Of a stretch of DNA of 57,512 nucleotides, positions 51,292-57,512 are shown in pieces. The position numbers were made by a program, and so were the translations under genes. Where the stretch lies: NCBI GenBank assembly GCA_015061615.1, contig SUWE01000013.1, forward strand, positions 1 to 57,512, given 5' to 3'. How positions within the stretch are numbered: position 1 is the stretch's first letter; every line of letters starts with the position of its first letter. The DNA comes from Lentisphaerota bacterium (GTDB lineage Bacteria; Verrucomicrobiota; Lentisphaeria; Victivallales; Victivallaceae). The notes below the pieces were generated by a model. The model had not been told where the DNA came from, did not search any database, and worked only from the letters and a program-made list of their open reading frames with translations.

Positions 51292-53100
51292 TTATTTCAA
51301 TCCCAGTTCCTTTACATGCTGGCGGCGGCGTTCCAGTTCCGTCAGCAGAATTTTACGCAGACGGATATTTTTCGGAGTGACTTCCACCAATTCGTCATCT
51401 TCGATATATTCCAACGCCTGTTCCAGAGACATTTTGCGGGCAGGGGCGATTTTCATATTGCGGTCGCTGCCTGCTGCACGCATATTGGTCAACTGCTTTG
51501 CCCGTTGGACGTTTACTACCAAATCTCCATCCTTGCAGTGTTCACCGACGATCATCCCTTCGTATGCTTCAGTTCCCGGCTCGATAAAAAATTCGCCGCG
51601 CTGCTGCAAGCCGTCGATAGCAAAGGGCAGGGCTTTGCCCGCCGCCATACTGACCAGCACTCCGTTGATTCTTCCGGGAATCGCGCCTTTGAAAGGTTCG
51701 TAATGGTCAAAAACATGATTTACGATAGCTTCACCCTGACTTGCCGTGAGTGCCTTGCTGCGGAAGCCGATGAGTCCGCGTGTGGGGATGAAGAAATCCA
51801 GTATCTGCCGGTTGCCTCTTGACTCCATTTGAATCAACTCACCGCGACGCAGTCCTGCCATTTCAATTATCCGTCCGGCAAAATCATTGGGAACATCCAC
51901 GGTAAGCCGCTCAACCGGTTCATGCTGCACTCCGTCGATATCTTTGCAGATCACCTGCGGTTTGCCGACGGAAAATTCATATCCTTCACGGCGCATTGTT
52001 TCGACCAGAATCGCAAGATGCAGAACGCCGCGTCCGGATACATTGAAGGAGTCTCCGCTCATTGCTTCCACTCTGAGCGCAACATCCCGTTCTGTTTCAT
52101 TAAAGAGTCTTTCGCGCAGCTGGCGGCTGCTGACGTATTTGCCTTCTTTGCCGAAAAACGGCGAATCGTTGATGCGGAAAAGCATCGACAATGTCGGTTC
52201 ATCAATGGCGATCGGCGGCATCGCTTCCGGATTTTCCGCATCGCAAATCGTGTCAGATATATCAATATCCGGGATACCCACGATCGCGCAGAGGTCTCCG
52301 CAGGAAACGCACTCGGTTTCTTCTCTGCCCAAACCCTCAAAAGTGAAAAGCTGTTTTATGTGGGCAGGGGTGACTTCCCCGTCACGTTTGACTATGGAAA
52401 GCGGCTTTTTCAAATCGAGATTGCCGCGGTAGACTCTGCCGATACCGATTCTGCCGACAAAGGTTGAATAGTCAAGGGTTGCAACCTGAAGCTGTACCGC
52501 TCCTTCCCGTACCGGCGGGGGAGGCACACAGTCGATCATTGCATCCAGCAGCGGAGTGAAAGATTCAGGTTTGTCATCAAGGTTGCGGATTGCCCAGCCA
52601 TCTCTGCCGCTGGCAAAGAGGGTGGGAAACTCCAATTGCTCATCAGATGCATCCAATTCACAGAAAAGATCGAAAACTTTGTTCTGGATCTCCGCCGGAC
52701 GGGCATCAGGTTTATCCAGTTTGTTTATCACAACAACAGGGCGCAGGTTGAGAGAGAGAGCCTTATCCAGAACAAAACGTGTCTGCGGCATCGGACCTTC
52801 TGCTGCATCAACCAGAAGCAACACTCCGTCTGCCAGCTTCAGAACACGTTCAACCTGACCGCCGAAGTCGCTGTGTCCCGGAGTGTCAATGAGATTTATT
52901 TTCGTGTTGCGGTAAGTGATACTGATATTCTTTGAAAGAATGGTAATACCTCTTTCACGCTCAAGGTCGTTGCTGTCGAGAAAGCACTCTTCCACAACTT
53001 CGTTTTCTCTGAAAAGTTTTGCCTGACGGGAAATTTTGTCGACCAGCGTAGTTTTTCCGTGGTCGACATGGGCGATGATTGCGATATTTCTGATATCCAT
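51292..53100 (-). CDS. typA: Ribosome-associated GTPase TypA/BipA
   Basis: 602 residues, usual length. An EF-G-like GTPase that binds the 70S ribosome and helps 50S assembly at low temperature. G1 AHVDHGKTT, G2 region RERGITI, G3 DTPGHSDF, G4 NKLDKPDA; then beta-barrel, domain III and V, and the TypA C-terminal domain (GEFFIEPGTEAYEGMIVGEH, ALEYIEDDELVEVTP). ATG 53100 is preferred over an in-frame TTG at 53106. Follows the DUF2156 gene by 22 bases. Confidence 0.97.
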   Translation of the reverse strand: MDIRNIAIIAHVDHGKTTLVDKISRQAKLFRENEVVEECFLDSNDLERERGITILSKNISITYRNTKINLIDTPGHSDFGGQVERVLKLADGVLLLVDAAEGPMPQTRFVLDKALSLNLRPVVVINKLDKPDARPAEIQNKVFDLFCELDASDEQLEFPTLFASGRDGWAIRNLDDKPESFTPLLDAMIDCVPPPPVREGAVQLQVATLDYSTFVGRIGIGRVYRGNLDLKKPLSIVKRDGEVTPAHIKQLFTFEGLGREETECVSCGDLCAIVGIPDIDISDTICDAENPEAMPPIAIDEPTLSMLFRINDSPFFGKEGKYVSSRQLRERLFNETERDVALRVEAMSGDSFNVSGRGVLHLAILVETMRREGYEFSVGKPQVICKDIDGVQHEPVERLTVDVPNDFAGRIIEMAGLRRGELIQMESRGNRQILDFFIPTRGLIGFRSKALTASQGEAIVNHVFDHYEPFKGAIPGRINGVLVSMAAGKALPFAIDGLQQRGEFFIEPGTEAYEGMIVGEHCKDGDLVVNVQRAKQLTNMRAAGSDRNMKIAPARKMSLEQALEYIEDDELVEVTPKNIRLRKILLTELERRRQHVKELGLK

Positions 53101-53122
53101 ATTCAATGATGCTTTTGAAATA

Positions 53123-54022
53123 TTATTTTATATTACGCAGGAAGTAACGCTTGAAGAAACGTTCCGGATCGAGAGAACGTTTTGCGTGACGCAGTGATTC
53201 TTCATTCATATCCTGTTCGCGGTTCATGAATTTTGTTTTGCCGCGCAATGCAACTGCCAACTGCCATGTGAGAGTCTGGGATGCTCCCTTGATGGCATGG
53301 TCAGCTTTTTCAAAATGCACGTCAATCGTGTCGGACTCCGCCAGTTCGCTGTAAACAGACAAGCCGGCAGGATAATCCGGTTCGGCAAAAAGAATGATTC
53401 CGGATAATCCGAGTTCTTCAAAATTTTCCCACGCATTTTTCAAAGCAAGTGCTTCTTCGTCAAGAAATTCACACTGTTCAAGGCGGGAATTGAGGTCAGC
53501 TGCAAGTTTTGCCGCTACCGGAATGTCTGCTTTTGTGATTTTCCGGACTTCCGCATAGGGCCAGTTTGCCTGAAACTGTTTGACCAAATTGTGCTTTTTG
53601 CGCAGTTTCGGACCGGTAAACGAAGCGATTTTTTCGACGGAAAAGAGATAGTCGATAGCGCCTTCGTCATACTCAAGCTCGAAAAAACGGTCGCAATCAG
53701 GGAAATCATCCAGAAAAGACTCCGGAACATCATAAATGCCGCCGTCGGTCAAGCCTGCCTTGACAAAAGCCTTACTGATCTTGTAAAGCAATTCCGGGTC
53801 GGTTTTTTCGCCGAGAGGATAATGGATTATTCTGGTGACTCTTTCGTAAACAACCAATCTGCCTTCGATTTCAACAAACTCTATACCGTAAGGTTCGCGG
53901 TACATGAAAATGTTGGGGAAGCACGCTTCGCAACTCTGACTGGCCATTTTTGCCAGTTCTTTATCAAAACGCGCCCGGTCGGATAACTCCACCGGACGCA
54001 GAGAACTCAAATCAATTTTCAT
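53123..54022 (-). CDS. DUF2156-domain protein
   Basis: 299 residues, a tandem GNAT-like fold (PF09924). EACFPNIFMYREPYGIEFVEIEGRLVVYERV at the front and YPAGLSVYSELAESDTIDVHFEKADHAIKGASQTLTWQLA with FMNREQDMNEESLRHAKRSLDPERFF at the end are the family pattern. Related to the C-terminal domain of phosphatidylglycerol lysyltransferases, but this soluble form has no established substrate. AGGA before the ATG. Sits between mreB and typA in the same direction, 18 bases after mreB. Confidence 0.88.
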   Translation of the reverse strand: MKIDLSSLRPVELSDRARFDKELAKMASQSCEACFPNIFMYREPYGIEFVEIEGRLVVYERVTRIIHYPLGEKTDPELLYKISKAFVKAGLTDGGIYDVPESFLDDFPDCDRFFELEYDEGAIDYLFSVEKIASFTGPKLRKKHNLVKQFQANWPYAEVRKITKADIPVAAKLAADLNSRLEQCEFLDEEALALKNAWENFEELGLSGIILFAEPDYPAGLSVYSELAESDTIDVHFEKADHAIKGASQTLTWQLAVALRGKTKFMNREQDMNEESLRHAKRSLDPERFFKRYFLRNIK

Positions 54023-54040
54023 AAATATCCTGTTTTTTTA

Positions 54041-55069
54041 TTATGCAGACCAAATACTGTTTTCCTGAAGCATGACACCAGTACCATTGGCAACCGCACT
54101 CAACGGTTCTTCCGCAACGAATACGGGCATGCCGGTTTCTTCGGAAAGGAACTTATCCAATCCGGCAAGTTTTGCGCCGCCGCCGGCAAGCATGATACCG
54201 CTGTCGAGCAGGTCAGCTGCCAGGTCAGGCTTGTTGCAGGTGTCAAGCGTAGCATGAACTGCTTCGAGGATCGTGGCTATCGGTCCCTGAAGAGCTTTGC
54301 GTATTTCGCCTGCACCGATTTCGATTGCTTTGGGGTGGCGGGAGATCAAATCAAAACCGCGGACCACCATCGTCAAATCATCCTGAACCGGGTAGGCACT
54401 GCCGATCTGGATCTTGATGCGTTCGGCAGCCTGTTCACCGATTTGCATGTTGTACTCTTTCTTCAGGTGATTGATGATCGTCTGGTCGAGGATATCTCCG
54501 CCGACTCTGGCGCTCTTTGAACTGACGATACCTGAAAGGGAAATGATCGCAACTTCGGTAGTACCGCCGCCGATATCAACGATCATGCTGCCGTAAGGTT
54601 CTGCCACAGGAAGTCCCACTCCAACAGCGGCAGCCATAGGTTCTTCAACGAGAACTACTTCTCCGGCTCCGGCGTGTTTTGCACAGTCGATGACAGCGCG
54701 TCTTTCAACTTCTGTGATGCCGGAAGGCACTGCAATGAGAACCTGAGGGCGCAGAAGACGTTTGAACCAGGGAACAGTCTGGATCGCTCTGTGGATAAAA
54801 TAACGGAGCATACCGTCTGTAACTTCGTAGTTCGCAATAACGCCGTCTTTCATCGGACGGATGGCTTTGACATTTTTGGGGTCTTTGCCGAGCATCTCTT
54901 TGGCGGGGGCACCGACTTTGAGAACCTCGTTGGTATTCACTTTGATCGCCACCACGGATGGTTCATTCAGAACTATTCCACGATCGCGGACATACACCAG
55001 GCAGTTGGCGGTACCGAGGTCGATGCCTATGTACGCCGAAAACATTTTTGCGAGAAACTGAGTACTCAT
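54041..55069 (-). CDS. mreB: Rod-shape determining actin MreB
   Basis: 342 residues. Actin-fold ATPase that directs lateral wall synthesis. AYIGIDLGTANCLVYVRDRGIVLNEPSVVA (phosphate 1), DIGGGTTEVAIISL (phosphate 2) and GIMLAGGGAKLAGLDKFL (adenosine loop) are all intact. Start 55069 fits the family N-terminus and has AAAAGG upstream; a frame to 55117 is not needed. Unusually mreC/mreD do not follow; DUF2156 and typA do. Confidence 0.96.
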   Translation of the reverse strand: MSTQFLAKMFSAYIGIDLGTANCLVYVRDRGIVLNEPSVVAIKVNTNEVLKVGAPAKEMLGKDPKNVKAIRPMKDGVIANYEVTDGMLRYFIHRAIQTVPWFKRLLRPQVLIAVPSGITEVERRAVIDCAKHAGAGEVVLVEEPMAAAVGVGLPVAEPYGSMIVDIGGGTTEVAIISLSGIVSSKSARVGGDILDQTIINHLKKEYNMQIGEQAAERIKIQIGSAYPVQDDLTMVVRGFDLISRHPKAIEIGAGEIRKALQGPIATILEAVHATLDTCNKPDLAADLLDSGIMLAGGGAKLAGLDKFLSEETGMPVFVAEEPLSAVANGTGVMLQENSIWSA

Positions 55070-55154
55070 GGATATTAGCCTTTTTGTAAAATCCCGGCAA
55101 TACGCAAACGGGTGCATACAGCACGGTAAACTGAAAAAAATCTGTCATGTATAT

Positions 55155-55183
55155 AATAAACCTTGTAAACGTATATTTTTCAA
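55155..55183 (-). promoter_or_regulatory. Possible promoter of mreB
   Basis: Reading leftwards: TTGAAA (55183-55178), 17 bp, TTTATT (55160-55155). The -10 matches only 4 of 6 bases; a TATTAT two bases further is an alternative. Confidence 0.45.
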
Positions 55184-55233
55184 GTTTTTGCACAGTAAAA
55201 ATCATGATTTTTTCAAAATAATTGCGGTTTTTT

Positions 55234-55262
55234 TTGCAAAAGTGTGATTCCGGTGGTATTTT
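55234..55262 (+). promoter_or_regulatory. Promoter of waaF
   Basis: TTGCAA (55234-55239), 17 bp, TATTTT (55257-55262); start codon 34 bases further. Confidence 0.65.
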
Positions 55263-55295
55263 ATAGAGTTGAAGTTTTTAACAAGTGGAATAAAT

Positions 55296-56450
55296 ATGGT
55301 GAAAAATATTATCCGTCAAAGTTTGGATTTGGCTGCTCCGGAGTGTGATTTCCCTCCGGCAGAAGTTAAAGAATTCCGCAATGGTATCGTTGTCAGAATG
55401 CCCAATCACCTTGGCGATGCAGTGATGGCTCTGCCTGCTCTGGCGGCGCTGAAAAATGTCCTGCCTGACAAGTGCGGGCTGTTTGTCGTTGCTCCGGAAA
55501 ATACTCTTCAGCTTTATCAGACGCTGGATTTTGTAGATCAGACAGTTACCCTCGCTCAGCCGCACCGATTCTGGTCGCTGGATGAGCGGCGTCAGGTGAA
55601 ATGTCTCCGGGCAGGGGCGGCTGTGCTTTTCAACCACTCTTTCCGCGATGCGTTCTGTTTCAAGTTGTGCGGAGTTCCCGAACTTTTCGGAGAACCGACC
55701 CGCAACCGCGGTTTTCTGTTGAAAGGTAAGTTCCCGTTTGCAAAAAAGGTGCGGGGTGAGTATTCCGCTTCTCATCAGGCAATGCGCTATCTTGCAATAG
55801 CAGAAGCTCTCGGAGGCAAGGCTCCGGAAAGATTGATGCCGGAGTTGAAAATTCCCTGTTCACCCGATGAATTATCCGGGGATACCGCTGCACTTTTCTA
55901 TCACCCGATGCTTCTGACACTTGCTCCGGGGGCGGCTTACGGGGCTGCCAAACGCTGGCCGCATGAATACTATGCAAAAGTTGCAGCTTACTGGATCCGC
56001 AAAGGCGGGATCGTTGCGTTGACCGGAAGTTCCGCAGAAAAAAAGATTTGTGAAGAAATCGCAAAAGAACTTCCTGAAAACAAGGTCTTCAATCTCAGTG
56101 GAAAAACCGATCTTTTTTCGCTGATGTATCTTTTCAGGTACAATAAGTTTGCAATCACCAATGATTCCGGTTTGATGCATCTTGCTTCTGCTGTTGGTTC
56201 TGCGGGATTGACGGTATTCGGACCTACCGACCTTTATGATACAGGTCCGGTTTCGGATAAATGGCTGATGTTTCATGAAAGAGAAAAATGCGCACCGTGT
56301 CTCAGGCGGGTTTGTCCTCAGGGCAATCCAGTATGCACCCGCAAAATAACTCCTTTCAAAGTTATCCGGGTAATGCGGAAAGAGCTTGCTCCGCTTTTAT
56401 CCGGCAGAAAAAGATGCGGACTTCAACCGATGGTGGGCGGCGATGAATAA
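55296..56450 (+). CDS. waaF: ADP-heptose:LPS heptosyltransferase II-like (GT9)
   Basis: 384 residues. Adds the second L-glycero-D-manno-heptose to the LPS inner core. GT9 marks: VVRMPNHLGDAVMALPALAAL at the N-terminus, LAPGAAYGAAKRWPHEYYAKVAAYW at the donor side, FAITNDSGLMHLASAVG and TVFGPTD. The C-terminal cysteines CAPCLRRVCPQGNPVC follow the pattern common in WaaF. Start 55296 has AGTGGA 8 bases upstream. WaaF is favoured over WaaC by these cysteines. It overlaps the next gene by 8 bases. Confidence 0.9.
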   Translation: MVKNIIRQSLDLAAPECDFPPAEVKEFRNGIVVRMPNHLGDAVMALPALAALKNVLPDKCGLFVVAPENTLQLYQTLDFVDQTVTLAQPHRFWSLDERRQVKCLRAGAAVLFNHSFRDAFCFKLCGVPELFGEPTRNRGFLLKGKFPFAKKVRGEYSASHQAMRYLAIAEALGGKAPERLMPELKIPCSPDELSGDTAALFYHPMLLTLAPGAAYGAAKRWPHEYYAKVAAYWIRKGGIVALTGSSAEKKICEEIAKELPENKVFNLSGKTDLFSLMYLFRYNKFAITNDSGLMHLASAVGSAGLTVFGPTDLYDTGPVSDKWLMFHEREKCAPCLRRVCPQGNPVCTRKITPFKVIRVMRKELAPLLSGRKRCGLQPMVGGDE

Positions 56451-57327
56451 AAAACTTGTGTTTTCTCACTATGCCGATTGGTATTCTGTTCCCGATTCCA
56501 TATTGAGAAGTGTTCTGGCTGAAGCAAAAGAGCTTGGTGTTGAGAATCTTGTATTTACAGATAAGTGGATAACCCGTATCTTGCGTAATCCGGAGGATAT
56601 GGGGTTTTTCAGAAGAGTCCTGAAAAACTTCAAGTTTACTGATATGCACGCTCCATTCGGTGAGAGTTATGATCTTGCCTGTGCCGATCGCGGACGGCGG
56701 AAAGATATGATACGCGACCATGAACGCGCCCTCGGGTATGCTGCTGATTTCGGCTGCCGCACATATACGATCCATATAGGAGCGTATGACAGCGTATTTT
56801 TTCATAAACCCAATTCTGAAATCCGTTCGACGGCATTGGATGCTCTGGAAAAAATAATTCCTTTTGCAGAAAAATATGGTGTCGTCATTGCTGTTGAAAA
56901 TGCTTTTGAGCGATCGAATACACCGGATGAAGTAATGTATTATGTTGATTCAGTGAGTCATCCGAATGTAGGGTGTTGTTTTGACAGCGGTCATGCTTTG
57001 GTAATGGATTCATATCCGGGCAAGGGGGCTTATGCTGACTATATGACTGATACGGTGTGGAGCGGAAAAGTCGAAAATTACAGCAAGGCTTTTGAGAAAA
57101 TGGCTCCGGCTATGGTGACTTGTCATCTGCATGACAATGACGGTTTTTCCGATCAGCATCTGCCGCCTGAAAACGGAATCGAAAAGTGGGATGTTCTGGC
57201 GGATAAGCTGCTTTTGTATGCTCCGAAACTGATATCCATCCAATCCGAAGCGACCGTATTCCAAAACGGCTTTGCTTTGGCAGACATTGTGAAACGTTAC
57301 CGTAAGATATTCCCTGCATTGGCGTAA
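56443..57327 (+). CDS. Sugar isomerase/epimerase-like TIM-barrel protein
   Basis: 294 residues, xylose-isomerase-like TIM barrel (AP endonuclease 2 superfamily). TDMHAPFGESYDL, TYTIHIGA, VIAVENAF, VGCCFDSGHALVM and VTCHLHDND place the metal-binding His, Glu, Asp and His at successive strand ends. A sugar or ketose epimerase is likely; the substrate is unknown. Start 56443 overlaps the waaF stop by 8 bases, so coupled. The downstream 35 bases hold a GGGCTG repeat copy and then the IS end. Confidence 0.85.
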   Translation: MNKKLVFSHYADWYSVPDSILRSVLAEAKELGVENLVFTDKWITRILRNPEDMGFFRRVLKNFKFTDMHAPFGESYDLACADRGRRKDMIRDHERALGYAADFGCRTYTIHIGAYDSVFFHKPNSEIRSTALDALEKIIPFAEKYGVVIAVENAFERSNTPDEVMYYVDSVSHPNVGCCFDSGHALVMDSYPGKGAYADYMTDTVWSGKVENYSKAFEKMAPAMVTCHLHDNDGFSDQHLPPENGIEKWDVLADKLLLYAPKLISIQSEATVFQNGFALADIVKRYRKIFPALA

Positions 57328-57333
57328 AAAAAA

Positions 57334-57352
57334 GGGCTGAGCGCAAAACCTG
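57334..57352 (+). repeat. GGGGCYG..GCAAAACCTG dispersed repeat, copy 4
   Basis: Reads GGGCTG-AGC-GCAAAACCTG, six bases after the stop of the TIM-barrel gene, followed by a T-run and then the IS3-type end at 57364. Confidence 0.6.
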
Positions 57353-57363
57353 TGTTTTTTTGA

Positions 57364-57512
57364 TGTGACCCCAAAAAATTGTACGAATTAATTTACATGG
57401 AATGTGCTCGGTATTCCACTGGGCTCATTCCGTTTAATCTTAAAGATACTCTCCCATGATTAAAATAGCAAATGTATTCTTCAAGTTTTTGTTGAAAATC
57501 TTCTACAGAAGA
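57364..57512 (-). mobile_element. IS3-family element (IS150-like), one end
   Basis: The end appears to start at TGTGACCCCAAAAAATTG (57364), matching in style the IS150-group terminal repeats, and contains the 3' end of an IS3-type transposase. The rest lies outside the window, so the other end and target duplication cannot be seen. Confidence 0.75.
57393..57512 (-). CDS. IS3-family transposase, C-terminal fragment (runs off the window)
   Basis: The last 39 residues are visible: ...[20 protein letters not shown], then [13 protein letters not shown] and a TAA stop. This is the DDE transposase tail with the family pattern YI-x-YNxxRxxLxLxGxSPxEYR. The remainder is outside the window. The frame is open over all 120 bases, so no decay is visible here. 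Confidence 0.85.
   Translation of the reverse strand, partial: SSVEDFQQKLEEYICYFNHGRVSLRLNGMSPVEYRAHSM

Overview
The window looks like a piece of chromosome from a Gram-negative, gut- or sediment-type member of the PVC group, most likely Lentisphaerota (Victivallales-like). This is an inference from gene content: two secreted pseudopilin-like proteins with the [17 protein letters not shown]-terminus, large secreted glycan-active proteins of no firm family, chlamydia-like GGAI/FxxN beta-helix repeats, LPS inner-core genes (waaG, waaP, waaF), mreB, thyX and queF. Codon use and base composition look fairly even. One insertion sequence enters at the right end.

Layout. 1-2.2 kb: arsR, an ArsP-type permease and a fused double-thioredoxin protein, all on the minus strand. 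2.4-3.4 kb: a four-helix-bundle protein, a hairpin-rich gene-less stretch, a 57-bp tandem repeat and tRNA-Ser(UGA). 3.6-5.7 kb: prmC overlapping a rare yraN-comF fusion. 5.7-6.0 kb: two perfect inverted copies of a dif-like Xer site, 103 bp apart. 6.0-14.3 kb: a TibC/Aah-like protein O-heptosyltransferase followed by a 2340-residue repeat-rich surface protein. 14.4-16.8 kb (minus): queF-argJ-purQ. 17.0-23.9 kb (plus): waaG-waaP-GH20-iron alcohol dehydrogenase-ABM monooxygenase-membrane protein-amidohydrolase, one tightly packed run. 24.2-27.0 kb (minus): two Gfo/Idh/MocA oxidoreductases around an AraC regulator. 27.3-32.3 kb: pseudopilin, secreted tyrosine phosphatase, 1043-residue secreted protein. 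32.3-32.8 kb: gene-less, very hairpin-rich. 32.9-36.3 kb: LplT-PlsC-Aas fusion. 36.3-39.3 kb (minus): cysK-nadA-metallophosphoesterase. 39.4-42.3 kb: HAD phosphatase, a secreted protein, YgiQ radical SAM. 42.5-49.05 kb: GntR/LacI-type regulator and a secreted glycan locus with the second pseudopilin. 49.07-49.84 kb (minus): ybaK and a DUF1805 gene. 50.0-50.3 kb: RRM protein. 50.5-55.1 kb (minus): thyX and mreB-DUF2156-typA. 55.3-57.3 kb: waaF and a TIM-barrel isomerase. 57.36 kb to the end: end of an IS3-family element.

How parts fit. waaF, waaG and waaP imply LPS with a heptose core, so ADP-heptose should be available; the same donor would feed the heptosyltransferase that sits directly upstream of the giant surface protein. 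The most unusual feature is the inverted dif-like pair. It resembles in geometry the folded attP of Xer-using phages such as CTXphi and lies between a good promoter and the heptosyltransferase gene. At least fifteen promoters can be read by eye, most of the form TTGAAA/TTGCAA, 17 bp, TATATT.
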